In this document: piece by piece, positions 8,512 to 17,132 of the stretch | Layout: each line of letters starts with the position of its first letter | Numbering within the stretch: position 1 is the stretch's first letter | Assembly (NCBI RefSeq): GCF_013185065.1 | Contig: NZ_JAAVTO010000011.1 | Span: 1-57,556, forward strand | DNA: 57,556 nucleotides | Origin: Adlercreutzia sp. ZJ473 | GTDB lineage: Bacteria; Actinomycetota; Coriobacteriia; Coriobacteriales; Eggerthellaceae | Reading direction: 5' to 3' | The notes under the pieces: generated by a model | Databases searched by the model: none | Told to the model about the DNA's origin: nothing | The model's input: the letters and a program-made list of their open reading frames with translations, nothing else | Program-made: the position numbers and the translations under genes

Positions 8512-10293
8512 CTAGTCGATATCGGGGAGGTCCCCGTCGAGGAAGACGAGCTCCTCGTCCAAGTCGATGACCGCTTCGCTCAGGTGCTTCTGGCCGTAGT
8601 CGTAGCGAAGCCTCGGGTCGGACTCCGCATGTTGGCGGTATCGCGGATGCTGGGTGATGTCGTATTTCTTGGAGCGGAAGGGGCGCAGGCCGCGAACCAT
8701 GAGTATGCACTCGTCGTTGGGCAGGACGGCGATCTCGTCCTTGGTCATGAGCTCGCGTCCGAGCGTCTGGTAGTTCTGTCCGTAAGATCGGTTGGACCCG
8801 CGCGTGTCGGACTCGTTCATGAGCTCGATGGTCTCGCGGCCGAGCGCCTCGCAGATGTCCCTGAGGGTCTCCTCGTCGCGTCCGCCCAAAAACAGGCGCA
8901 TGTCGCAGTTGCCGATGATGGTCGCGGCATGGTCCTTGTAGATGGCCTTCAGCTGGCTTTTGTTCTGAACGATGATGGTGGCGGAGATCTCGCGGCTGCG
9001 GATGGTGCTGATGAGCCGCTCGAAGTTGGGAATGTGCAGGTTGGCGAACTCGTCCAGGAGGAAGCGCACGTGATAGGGAAGGCGCCCGCCGTGCACGCGG
9101 TCGGCGCGCTCGGTCAGCAGGTTGAACAGCTGCGTGTAGACCATGGCCGCGACGAAGTCGAAGGTGCGGTCGTTGTCTGACGTCTGGATGAAGAGCGCCG
9201 TGGGCTCGTCGCCGACCATGTCGAGGTTCAGCTCGTCGTATCTCATGAGGTCGCGAAGCTCTTGGATGTCGAACGGCGCCATCCGTGCGCCGACTGATAC
9301 CAGGATGCTCTTGGCTGTCTTGCCGGCGGCCAGCTTGTACTTGCGGTACTGGCGGACGGCGAAGCAGTCGCCTTCGCGGCTCGCCAGCTCCTCGAACAAG
9401 ACGTCAACTGGGCTTTGGAACTCCTCGTCGTCCTCACGGGCTTCGCACATGTTGATCATGTCCAGCACGGTGATGATGTTGCGCTCGCTCTCAGGCGCGA
9501 AGTTGACGACATAGGACACGAGAGCGCACAGGAGGAGCCGCTCTGCCTTGGTCCAGAAGTCCTCGGTCGAGCGCTCGCCTGTGCCGATTGTGTTGCAGAT
9601 GATGACGTTGACGAGCTTCAGCACGTCGCTTTCGGAGCGCACGTAGCTGAGCGGGTTGTAGTGGAGGGACTTGGGCATCTCGATGAGGTCGAGACATTTG
9701 ATGCGAAAGCCCTCTGTCTCCAGGATATGCCCGACGTTGGGAAGGATGCTGCCCTTGGGGTCGGTGGTGACGTAGCTTACCCCGGGAGAGGCCTGCATGA
9801 GGTTGGGCTCCACCACGCCGCGGGTCTTCATGGAGCCGCTGGAGCCCTCCACGAGCAGGTTGTTGTTGCGTGCGGTGAAGTAGTCCTTGGGCCGCGTGTT
9901 GATGGTCTTGCCCTCGGTGCGGGTGAGAAGGATGTTGCGGTAGGGATTCGGGTCTGTGTACGGCTTGAAGTCAGCGGGGACGGACCAGCGGGCGGAGCCG
10001 TACTCGACGCCATCGCGGAGCTTCCTCTGTCCGTTGAGCTTCAGGTAGAGCAGGCCGCTGGCGGCGATGCCTGCCACGGCGCCGGTCATGAGGTCGGCGG
10101 GCGCGAGGGAGGGCCAAGGCGGGCTGAACGCGCAGCGGGCGTTGGCCAGCGCGGTCGTCCACTGCTCAAGCGGGTTGCCTGGCAGCTGGCTCGCAAGCCA
10201 GCTGAGCCTGTCGGCCACTGCAAACGAGGCCAATCCCGCCGCGCCGATCCCGGCAGCGCGGGCTGAGCGCCGGTTGAGCTTGGGCTTGGGCAT
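8512..10293 (-). CDS. VirD4/TraG-type type IV coupling protein
   Basis: This 593-residue ATPase links the relaxase-DNA complex to the secretion channel. It has an N-terminal membrane region (hydrophobic around 13-27 and 66-88) and then the TraG/VirD4 ATPase: Walker A GSSGSMKT at 150-157 and Walker B FLLDEFANL around 411-419, followed by IVQNKSQLKAIY and the FLGGRDEETL segment. The Walker A is slightly unusual, with Ser-Met where most relatives have Gly-Ser-Gly, but the Lys-Thr pair is kept. The C-terminal tail is acidic. The start overlaps the PcfB stop by one base (TGATG), so the two are translationally coupled. Confidence 0.94.
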   Translation of the reverse strand: MPKPKLNRRSARAAGIGAAGLASFAVADRLSWLASQLPGNPLEQWTTALANARCAFSPPWPSLAPADLMTGAVAGIAASGLLYLKLNGQRKLRDGVEYGSARWSVPADFKPYTDPNPYRNILLTRTEGKTINTRPKDYFTARNNNLLVEGSSGSMKTRGVVEPNLMQASPGVSYVTTDPKGSILPNVGHILETEGFRIKCLDLIEMPKSLHYNPLSYVRSESDVLKLVNVIICNTIGTGERSTEDFWTKAERLLLCALVSYVVNFAPESERNIITVLDMINMCEAREDDEEFQSPVDVLFEELASREGDCFAVRQYRKYKLAAGKTAKSILVSVGARMAPFDIQELRDLMRYDELNLDMVGDEPTALFIQTSDNDRTFDFVAAMVYTQLFNLLTERADRVHGGRLPYHVRFLLDEFANLHIPNFERLISTIRSREISATIIVQNKSQLKAIYKDHAATIIGNCDMRLFLGGRDEETLRDICEALGRETIELMNESDTRGSNRSYGQNYQTLGRELMTKDEIAVLPNDECILMVRGLRPFRSKKYDITQHPRYRQHAESDPRLRYDYGQKHLSEAVIDLDEELVFLDGDLPDID

Positions 10294-10778
10294 CAGCGGC
10301 TCCTCTCAGGCTCGCGCAGGTGGTCGCGGGCCTTGTCTTTGGGAAGCGACTTCGCGATCTCTCGCAGGCGCTTCACGACGGAGGGACGCTTGTCGGGATC
10401 GAGCTCGAGGGCGGTGTACTCCTTGAACGCGGCCTCGAGTTGGGCGGCCTGCTTCGCGTGGAAGTACACCAGGTACTGCGGCGGGTCCTTGGACTTGTCC
10501 TTGAGAAGCGCGTAGGTGACCTGGTGTCTGCGGGCGATGCGCCCGAAATCCGCGATGCCGCTTTTCGCGATGGGGATCTGGGAGAGCTCGGCACCGTCGG
10601 CAGACAGCTGGCGGAGGGTCTTCTTGCCGGGGCGGGGTGCCTTGTCTTTCTGGGAGGCCTGCTTGGCGCCTCGGTTCCGGTACATCCAAAGGCGCATGAC
10701 GGACAGCAGCATCTGGGATCCCGTCCTCGTGGTGGTTGCGCAGAACGACACGGAGCGGTCGTCGACTTCCTCTTGCAT
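10293..10778 (-). CDS. PcfB family (DUF3801) conjugation protein
   Basis: The 161-residue protein carries the DUF3801 pattern: GKKTLRQLSADGAELSQIPI, then DFGRIARRHQVTYALLKDKS, then QYLVYFHAKQAAQLEAAFKEY. PcfB is an accessory factor for relaxase or coupling-protein function in enterococcal pCF10 and is always encoded next to VirD4/PcfC, as here. AAAGGAGATC precedes the ATG at 10778. The product is soluble, basic and full length. The precise role in this element is taken from the pCF10 system. Confidence 0.85.
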   Translation of the reverse strand: MQEEVDDRSVSFCATTTRTGSQMLLSVMRLWMYRNRGAKQASQKDKAPRPGKKTLRQLSADGAELSQIPIAKSGIADFGRIARRHQVTYALLKDKSKDPPQYLVYFHAKQAAQLEAAFKEYTALELDPDKRPSVVKRLREIAKSLPKDKARDHLREPERSR

Positions 10779-10798
10779 CTGATCTCCTTTCGAGAAGC

Positions 10799-10871
10799 CC
10801 CCGGCACGCCCAGCCTGAGCATCCGTCTTGATCTGGAGATTCGGTCGGGGATGCGTTGCTGCGTGCCGGGG
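10799..10871. other. Long-range inverted repeat upstream of pcfB-like gene
   Basis: CCCCGGCACGC at 10799-10809 is matched perfectly by GCGTGCCGGGG at 10861-10871, giving an 11-bp stem around a 51-base loop in the spacer before the PcfB ribosome-binding site. It could be an attenuator separating surface-protein genes from transfer genes. The function is not known. Confidence 0.35.
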
Positions 10872-10939
10872 CCGAGCGGGTCGGTCTCTTAGTTAGAGGG
10901 GCATCGTCCTCGCCCGAAGCTGGCGATCGTCGGTGTCGC

Positions 10940-11086
10940 CTAGCTCCTCTCCTTGGTACCTGCCGCGTATCTTGCAGCAGTTGTCTCGGCGTCACGCTCG
11001 GCGCTGGAGCCGACATACAGGCAGCACCAGGCGACGAAGGCGTTTCCCGCCATGAGCAGGACGATGAGGGCGACGGCTGGAAACAT
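10940..11086 (-). CDS. Small single-pass membrane protein of the conjugation cluster
   Basis: This 48-residue open frame begins at an ATG (11086) with a near-perfect AAGGAGG seven bases upstream. It reads MFPAVALIVLLMAGNAFVAW followed by CCLYVGSSAERDAETTAARY and a short basic end. The N-terminal 24 residues form one hydrophobic helix with a Cys-Cys pair at its end, and the rest is charged. It begins 11 bases after the sortase stop codon, so it belongs to the same transcript. I do not recognise the family. The strong ribosome site and position argue that it is real. Confidence 0.6.
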   Translation of the reverse strand: MFPAVALIVLLMAGNAFVAWCCLYVGSSAERDAETTAARYAAGTKERS

Positions 11087-11097
11087 GGAGGGCCTCC

Positions 11098-11817
11098 TTA
11101 TTGGCAGAACACGAGCGTTCTCTCGTTTCGGTAGGTGGTGTATGAGCAGGTGCAGAGCGTGAAGGTCTGCCTGGATGGGTCGAGGCTCGCAAGGGTCGCG
11201 CAGGATCGGTCGTTGGTCTTCGACACCCAGTCGGCGTAATCCTGGGAATCGGCGAACTGGGTCGTTGCGAGCTCAGATGAGCCGTCGATGATCTGGGCGC
11301 CTTTGACCTTGAGCTCATAGGTCCTCTCCCTCGTGTAGATGAGCACGTCTCGGTGCTCTTGCGCGAACTCGGATCTTGAGAAGCCGGCTACGTCGGCGAA
11401 CATGCTTCCGTCGTCCATGTGGTGGGCGCAGATGATCACGTTCGGGGAGTCGATGCCCTTCTCGCATCCAGCTGCGATGAACGGAATCCCGTAGACGTCG
11501 TATTGCCCGTATTGGTCGTGGGTCAGGTAGTAGTCGGGGCTGCTCGGGGAAGCCTGCACGACGGGGTAGTCCACGCGGGTTCCTGGTATCTCTATCCAGG
11601 CCACGACCTCCTCTGGCTGCCCATCCCAGTCGATCGGGCTCGCGAGGTCGATCCCGGAAAGGTCTTTCAGGTCGCAGATGAGGTTGTCCGCCTCGTGACG
11701 GAGGACGGAGCGGTTCTGCCCGTCTGCTGCCACGAACGCGGTGCCGGCGGCCAATGCGAGGGCGAAGGCGGCGAGCAGCGCACCCGCCGCCTTCCTGAGG
11801 CTAGGCCTCTTCATCAT
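11098..11817 (-). CDS. Class B sortase
   Basis: The 239-residue protein is a membrane-anchored transpeptidase. An uncleaved N-terminal signal anchor (KAAGALLAAFALALAAGTAFV) precedes a sortase fold with WIEIPGTRVDYPVVQ, the catalytic histidine in CAHHMDDGSMF (His132), the cysteine in TLCTC (Cys224) and the arginine in the YRNERTLVF segment (Arg233). The class B pattern fits the YPKTG sorting signal of the adhesin encoded immediately upstream. The two frames overlap by 17 bases, so the enzyme and its presumed substrate are made together. All three catalytic residues are present. Either of two adjacent ATGs could start it. Confidence 0.92.
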   Translation of the reverse strand: MMKRPSLRKAAGALLAAFALALAAGTAFVAADGQNRSVLRHEADNLICDLKDLSGIDLASPIDWDGQPEEVVAWIEIPGTRVDYPVVQASPSSPDYYLTHDQYGQYDVYGIPFIAAGCEKGIDSPNVIICAHHMDDGSMFADVAGFSRSEFAQEHRDVLIYTRERTYELKVKGAQIIDGSSELATTQFADSQDYADWVSKTNDRSCATLASLDPSRQTFTLCTCSYTTYRNERTLVFCQ

Positions 11818-14800
11818 CAGCCCGACCCATGAGCTTCGCGCCTTTGCGGGCAGCCAAGGCTGCGGCGCAGCCGCCGCAGACTACCAGGGCCAAGATTCCT
11901 CCAGCTACGGCTGCGCCGGTCTTGGGGTAGCCCGCCTTGGGAGATGCGGGCTCCTCCGGGTTGCTGGGAGGATTGGGGCTGTCCGGGGCGTCGGGCCCGC
12001 TGACGACGACCGTCTGGGCGGCGTCCTCGATGTCCGCGTGGGCTGCGACCTCGACGCCGTCCTTGGTGAGTGCCTCGAATGCGACGACGGTCTTCTCGGC
12101 AAAGCCCGTCGCGTCGAACTCGAAGACGACGTCGACGGCGCCCCCTGCCGTCTCGGGGGTGAACGTGGCGGAGGATCTGATCTCGTTGCCGTCCGCATCT
12201 GTCAGAGGCTCGCCGGTTTCCTTGTCCATCAGCGTGCCTGCGACGGTGTACTCCTTGCCGGGGATCAGGTTATTGAACGTCACCGTGTCGATGACCATGG
12301 CCTTCTCTCCCGCCAAGACGTTCTTGTCTCCGTCCGCGCCGTCTGCGGCGCTGGTGGAGATTTCCGCGAAGCGGATGGTCTGGCCGTCGTCGTCGATGTC
12401 CTCGTGCTTTGCCACGGTGGCCTGCTCGGCATTTGCCAGCTGCTCGAACACCACGATGCTCTTGCCGGCCAGCATGCGGGAGTCGATGGCGAACTCGACC
12501 TCAGCCGCTCCGTCGGGCTCTTCTGGGATGAAGGTCGCCTGGGAGACGATCTGGTCGCCGTCGGCGTCGAGCAAGGGCTCTCCAGTGGCCTTGTCCATGA
12601 TGGTTCCAGTGAGCGTGTACTCGGCGCCGACGGTGAGGTTGGTGAAGGCGACGGTGTCGATGATGGAGAGCTCGTCATCGAGGGCGCCCTGGTTGTCGTT
12701 GGTCGAAGAGTCGATGGCGGTGGTGCGAATGTCGATCACCTTGATGGTCTGGCCCTCGTCTTCGATGTCGGCATGAGCCATGTACTCGACGCCCTCGTGG
12801 GTCATGGTCTCGAATGCGACGATGTCGTGGCCGGCGAGGTCAACTCCGTTGAACGTGAAGCAGATGCTCGCGGTGCCGTTGTAGCCCTCGGCGACGAACG
12901 TGGTCTGGGAGGTGATCGCGTTGCCCTCGTGGTCAACTGCGGCCTCGCCTGTTGCCTTGTCCATCAAGGTGCCGCTGACGGTGTACTCTTCGCCGGGAAT
13001 GCAGCCGGTGTAGTCGACGACGTCCACGATGGACATCTGCTCGGCTGCCTGGGACTCATGGGTCCCGTTTGCCTCGTCGGTCGCTGTTGTCTTCATGGTC
13101 TTGGGCATGTTCTCCACGCTGAGCTCGAGCGCTGCGGTCATGGCGCCGTCCTCGAGCTCGACCATGCCCTGGTCGTTGACGGTAAAGTCGTAGACCACAG
13201 GCTCGCCCTCGGCGTCAACCTCGTTGATGACGTAGCCTTCAGGGGATCCTGTCTCTTGGATGTGCCAGCGGCCATGGGTCGCGTTCCTCACTTCGATGCA
13301 GCCGTTCTCGTCGGTCGTCATCTCGTCGTCGAAGGTGCGGTCATCGTTCCATACGTGGAACTTCGCGCCGACGACGGGCTTCTCGGGGTCGAGGGCGTCG
13401 ACCTTGCGGAGCTTGATCTCGGTGGGCTCGTCGACAACGTCGACGGGTTGGTCGAAGACGTCGATCTCCTGGCCCTGGTATTCCAGGGCCACGGTCTTCT
13501 CTGTGACGTCGAGGGCGTATCCGTCCTTGGCCTTCGCTTCGTAGACCGTGTAGGCGCCCAGGTAGAGCTCGCCGGTGGAGGCGGTGCCGTCCTTGCCGGT
13601 CTCAAGGGTTGCCACGATGTCGCCGGCCTTTGCGCGGATGGTGCCGTCAGGCGTGACGATGTCGGTGGCGGCTTTGACGACGTAGACGGAGTCGTCTACG
13701 GGCTCGCCGTTGTCGGAATCGGTCTTGGTCACGTTGATGATGCCCTTCTGCGGCATGTCCTCGAAGGTCACGACGATGGGGTCATCCCAGTTGTTGTAGG
13801 CGGAGCCGACCTCGACGGTCTTTCCCTCCAGCGCGAGGACGTAGCCTTCGGGAGCCTGAGCCTCGGTGATGGTGTAGGTTCCCTGCTCAAGCAGCATGGG
13901 GAGCGTCACCTCGCCATTGGCGTTGGTGGTCCAGGTGTCGAGAACCTGCTCGTCGGGGTAATGGCTGGTCCAGGTTGCAAGGTTTCCGTCTGCGTCAACC
14001 AGCTGGAAGCTGCAGGGCAAGGGGATCTGCCTGCCGGACTCGGCGTCGACCTTGACGACCTTCAGAGGCGTCTGGGGGATGTGGTTGTTGACCAGAGGAG
14101 GGTTGTCGTACTGCCCTTCGTCGGAGATGGTGATCTTCCAGTCGTCGACGGGGATCAGGTCGCAGCCGTGCTCGGCCTTGAAGCTCTCGGAGACGGAGCT
14201 GGGGATGACCTCGTGCACGTTGTAGGAGCCGAAGGCGAGCGCGCCGGTCCAATCGTCGGGGATGCCCAACGCCTTCGTGGTGGCCAGGCCGTCTTCGTCG
14301 GTGACGATGGTGCAGACGATGCTGCCGGGAGAGACCTCTTCTCCGGTCTCGGGGGAGACGACGGGGTTGGCGGAAGCGTTGATGATCTGGAACTGCACGC
14401 CCTCGAGGACGATGCGCTGCTGCTCCTGGTCGATGCCGCTCTCGCTCTCAGCTTCGACGGGGACCTCCTTGACCAGGCGGTAGTCGCCGCGCTTCACGGA
14501 GTTTTCCGCCGTGGGCGTGTGGTAGGTGGTCACCACGGGGCTGTCGGCTTGGTCGGAGACGATCTGGGCGGACTGCTTCCTGGGCGCGTTTCCGCAGCCG
14601 TCGTCGAGGTTGTAGCCCAGAGGCGCCTTCACCTCTTCGACGACGACGGTGCCCAAGGGGATGACGGGGTTGCCGTCTTTGTCGGCGTAGAGCGCGTCAC
14701 CGGCGACCTTGTGCTCTGCGTCGAAGAGCGCCCGCCCGCTTTCGTCGGTGGCGAAGGTCCAGCTGCGCAGCTGCTTGCCGGACTGCTCGGCCTCGTCGGG

Positions 14801-15808
14801 GCTGTCGTAGTAGCCGTCGTAGTAGTCGACGACGAACTGGGCGCCTGCAAGGGACGCGTCGCCTTGGGGGACGTCGCCGGCGGATGCGTCTGCCTTGGCG
14901 ACGATGACTCGGGGGGTTCCGTACTGGGGCTCGTCGGAGACGGCGCCGGAGTTGACCTTCGCGGTCTTGCCGGCCTCGACCTTTACGGGGTAGGTCTGGG
15001 GGTCGAGGGCGTAGCCGGTCGCCGCGACGGTCTCCTTCACCCAATAGCCGCCGCGCGGGACGCCGCCGAGCTCGCCGTGGCCGTCAGCGTCGGTGACGAT
15101 GGCGCCGAACGCCTCGGTGCAGCTCTCGTCGGAGTACACGGTGTAGGTCGCGCCGCCCAGGCCGTAGCAGTCGTTGCCGCCTGAGATCTCGGTGCGGGCG
15201 CTGGTCTTGCAAAGCTCGATGCTGCCCGGGCGCTCCTTGACCTTGACGCTCGTGCACATGTTCTGGCTGTTGGGGCTGGTCCATTCGACGCCAGTCGCCT
15301 CGTAGGAGTCCTTGTTGTCCTGGTAGAACTTCTTCGCGGCGTCGAAGACGCCGTAGAAGTCGCCGTACTCCGGGGTGACGTACGCGCTCATGTAGCCAGG
15401 GGTGTAGGTGCACCAGATCATGTACTGCAGGTAGCCCATGCGCTTGTACGCAGACCAGTCGGAATGATGCCCTTCGAGGTACTTCTCGTACAAGCCGATC
15501 TTCAAGGCGGTGCCTTCGTCCATGGGGCTTGAGCTGTAGCTGGACCCGGGATATGCGGTGGTCGTGATGTCGATGCAGTAGGCGTATTCGCCGTCGATCA
15601 TGAAGACGGAGTCGGCCCAGGTTGCCCCGGTGCTGCTGTCGTGCACCTGGAAGTCGAACTTGTCCCCGGTGTCGACGAGGGTCGCCGTGGCTGCGTGGGC
15701 TTGCCGGGCTGCGCCCTGCAGGAGCACGGACAGGCCCGAGAGGACGAGTGCCAGAGCGAGGAGGCATCGCAGGCACTTGTCGGGAGTCTTTCTTGCTTCA
15801 GTTGCCAT
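11801..15808 (-). CDS. Thioester-domain VaFE/Cna-B repeat surface adhesin
   Basis: The start is ATG 15808 (MATEARKTPD), with AAGGAGGG upstream; the longer frame to 15934 is a shadow. The 1335-residue product has a signal peptide ending QAHA, then a thioester-domain pattern with Cys78 in YAYCID and Gln128 in YLQYMIW, the pair that forms an internal Cys-Gln thioester able to bond covalently to host surfaces. Several prealbumin-like Cna-B/SpaA domains follow. Near the C-terminus are three VaFE repeats (IVAFETM, IVVFEQL, VVAFEAL; each preceded by YT(V/L)(S/T/A)GT(L/I)MDK). A YPKTG sorting signal, hydrophobic helix and charged tail end it. VaFE proteins are usual cargo of Tn1549-type elements and probably aid donor-recipient or host attachment. 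Confidence 0.9.
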   Translation of the reverse strand: MATEARKTPDKCLRCLLALALVLSGLSVLLQGAARQAHAATATLVDTGDKFDFQVHDSSTGATWADSVFMIDGEYAYCIDITTTAYPGSSYSSSPMDEGTALKIGLYEKYLEGHHSDWSAYKRMGYLQYMIWCTYTPGYMSAYVTPEYGDFYGVFDAAKKFYQDNKDSYEATGVEWTSPNSQNMCTSVKVKERPGSIELCKTSARTEISGGNDCYGLGGATYTVYSDESCTEAFGAIVTDADGHGELGGVPRGGYWVKETVAATGYALDPQTYPVKVEAGKTAKVNSGAVSDEPQYGTPRVIVAKADASAGDVPQGDASLAGAQFVVDYYDGYYDSPDEAEQSGKQLRSWTFATDESGRALFDAEHKVAGDALYADKDGNPVIPLGTVVVEEVKAPLGYNLDDGCGNAPRKQSAQIVSDQADSPVVTTYHTPTAENSVKRGDYRLVKEVPVEAESESGIDQEQQRIVLEGVQFQIINASANPVVSPETGEEVSPGSIVCTIVTDEDGLATTKALGIPDDWTGALAFGSYNVHEVIPSSVSESFKAEHGCDLIPVDDWKITISDEGQYDNPPLVNNHIPQTPLKVVKVDAESGRQIPLPCSFQLVDADGNLATWTSHYPDEQVLDTWTTNANGEVTLPMLLEQGTYTITEAQAPEGYVLALEGKTVEVGSAYNNWDDPIVVTFEDMPQKGIINVTKTDSDNGEPVDDSVYVVKAATDIVTPDGTIRAKAGDIVATLETGKDGTASTGELYLGAYTVYEAKAKDGYALDVTEKTVALEYQGQEIDVFDQPVDVVDEPTEIKLRKVDALDPEKPVVGAKFHVWNDDRTFDDEMTTDENGCIEVRNATHGRWHIQETGSPEGYVINEVDAEGEPVVYDFTVNDQGMVELEDGAMTAALELSVENMPKTMKTTATDEANGTHESQAAEQMSIVDVVDYTGCIPGEEYTVSGTLMDKATGEAAVDHEGNAITSQTTFVAEGYNGTASICFTFNGVDLAGHDIVAFETMTHEGVEYMAHADIEDEGQTIKVIDIRTTAIDSSTNDNQGALDDELSIIDTVAFTNLTVGAEYTLTGTIMDKATGEPLLDADGDQIVSQATFIPEEPDGAAEVEFAIDSRMLAGKSIVVFEQLANAEQATVAKHEDIDDDGQTIRFAEISTSAADGADGDKNVLAGEKAMVIDTVTFNNLIPGKEYTVAGTLMDKETGEPLTDADGNEIRSSATFTPETAGGAVDVVFEFDATGFAEKTVVAFEALTKDGVEVAAHADIEDAAQTVVVSGPDAPDSPNPPSNPEEPASPKAGYPKTGAAVAGGILALVVCGGCAAALAARKGAKLMGRADDEEA

Positions 15809-15821
15809 TTCGCTTCCCTCC

Positions 15822-16211
15822 TTAGAATGCGATGTCCTCTTCGTATGCTTCGTCGGGGCCGTGCTCGTCGAAGATGCGCTTGATCTCGCGCGGGTCCACG
15901 TCCTTGCGGCGCCTGATCGCCTTGCCCGCGTCATCGCGGATGACGTGGCCCTCTTCGTCCAGCTCTGCCTTGGTCAGCCACACCAGGCGGTCTGCCAGCA
16001 GGGGAAGGGAGCAGAGACGGGGGTCTCCCTTGACGGGGTTCACGAACTTGGGGCTGAACTCCCAGCCGGACACGTCTTCGCCGGCGATGGCGGATCCGGG
16101 GGGCAGCGCCACCTTGAAGAAGCTGTCGGGCTCGCCCTGCTTGTTGGTGTACCCGATCTCGTTGATCGCTTCGGCGCCGACGATCACGTCGACTGTCTCT
16201 CGCTTTGCCAT
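15822..16211 (-). CDS. Hypothetical protein of the conjugative element
   Basis: The 129-residue protein begins at an ATG with AAAGGAAA nine bases upstream and ends 13 bases before the adhesin start. It contains no signal peptide or membrane helix. The first half (VDVIVGAEAINEIGYTNKQG and SFFKVALPPGSAIAGEDVSG) looks like a small all-beta fold, and the second half is highly charged (KAIRRRKDVDPREIKRIFDE). I do not recognise a family. Its place between the replication genes and the adhesin suggests an element-maintenance or single-strand-binding role, but nothing in the sequence shows this. Confidence 0.65.
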   Translation of the reverse strand: MAKRETVDVIVGAEAINEIGYTNKQGEPDSFFKVALPPGSAIAGEDVSGWEFSPKFVNPVKGDPRLCSLPLLADRLVWLTKAELDEEGHVIRDDAGKAIRRRKDVDPREIKRIFDEHGPDEAYEEDIAF

Positions 16212-16242
16212 GGCGTTTCCTTTCGTTTCTGGGGGCGGACGG

Positions 16243-16269
16243 CAATGGAGCCGACGGGCGGCTCCATTG
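16243..16269 (-). terminator. Hairpin after the dnaC-like gene's downstream neighbour
   Basis: CAATGGAGCCG (16243-16253) pairs perfectly with CGGCTCCATTG (16259-16269) around a five-base loop, in the 96-base gap between the DnaC-like stop and the next ribosome site. No T-run follows on the minus strand. It is a possible attenuator dividing replication genes from surface genes. Confidence 0.35.
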
Positions 16270-16307
16270 GGGGATGGCGTGCTTGGGTTTTGGAAATGAG
16301 AGGGCTT

Positions 16308-17132
16308 CTACTCGAAGAGCAGGCGGGCCTGCGCTTGGGCCGCAGCTGCGATCTCGGTGCGCCAGTTGCGCTCGGGAAACGCCAGGGGGCGGCAGCGCTC
16401 GAGCAGGCGCTCGTAGATGCGCTGGGAGCTCATGCTGTCAGGGGCCTTCATCTCCTTTAGCGAGAGGTTCGTGGTCACGACGAGCGCGGCTTGGGAGCGG
16501 TAGATGGAGTCGATCAGGGTGAACATCTGCTCGCGGGTGAAGTCGGTGATGCGCTCGGAGCCGAGGTCATCCAGGACGATCAGGTCGAATCGGGCGATGG
16601 AGTCGATGAGGTTGTTGCGGTTCTTCGCGCGAAGGTCCTGCAGCTCGTTGAGGATGCGCGTAGGCGCGGTGACCAGCACCCTGTGCCCCGCCTCCTCGAC
16701 TTTGCTTGCCAGGTAGCTTGCCCCGTATGACTTGCCGCAGCTTGGCGGGCCGAACAGCAGCAGGCCGACGCGCGAGGCCTTCATCTTCGGGAAGCGCTCG
16801 GCGTACTTGGTCAGCTTGTCGTAGGGCGGTGCCGTCGTGCAGAGGCCGCTGAGGTCGGCGCGCCAGCCGGGCAGCTCGATGTTCTCGGGGGCGCCTGAGG
16901 CCCTGCGCCTGCGCATGGCCTCGCGGCGGGCAGCCGCCTGCTGGCGCTCGTGCTCCTCGCTCTCGCATCGGCATATGCAGGGCAGCGTCTTGGTCGTGCC
17001 GAGCCATTCCAGCCTGACCTGCTTGGCACCGTGGCACTTGCCGCAGCGGAGAAGCCCGTCTTCGCCGACGTAGGTCCCAGGGGCGCCGGGCTCGGTTTCC
17101 TTGAACTCGAGGTTGCTGAGGTCGATGTCCAT
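16308..17132 (-). CDS. DnaC/IstB-like AAA+ helicase loader
   Basis: The 274-residue protein starts at ATG 17132 (MDIDLSNLEF), which overlaps the stop of the preceding replication gene as TGATG; GAGGTG lies upstream. A zinc-binding N-terminus (CGKCHGAK, then CICRCE) precedes an AAA+ domain with Walker A GPPSCGKS and Walker B LIVLDDLGSE, followed by sensor TTNLSLKEM and a basic (S)QRIYERLLERC element. This is the plan of DnaC-type loaders that deposit DnaB helicase on a replication origin. With the winged-helix initiator next to it, the pair would allow rolling-circle or theta replication of the excised element. Confidence 0.88.
   Translation of the reverse strand: MDIDLSNLEFKETEPGAPGTYVGEDGLLRCGKCHGAKQVRLEWLGTTKTLPCICRCESEEHERQQAAARREAMRRRRASGAPENIELPGWRADLSGLCTTAPPYDKLTKYAERFPKMKASRVGLLLFGPPSCGKSYGASYLASKVEEAGHRVLVTAPTRILNELQDLRAKNRNNLIDSIARFDLIVLDDLGSERITDFTREQMFTLIDSIYRSQAALVVTTNLSLKEMKAPDSMSSQRIYERLLERCRPLAFPERNWRTEIAAAAQAQARLLFE

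Noticed and set aside
13021-15000. Possible tandem DNA repeats in the adhesin
   Set aside because: The repetition is at the protein-domain level (Cna-B and VaFE units) with diverged DNA; no CRISPR-like or recent tandem repeat is present.
11741-15184. A 1147-codon open frame on the plus strand
   Set aside because: It is antisense to the adhesin gene and composed of Val/Asp/Gly/Leu-rich complement of its repeats; no start site or motif supports it.
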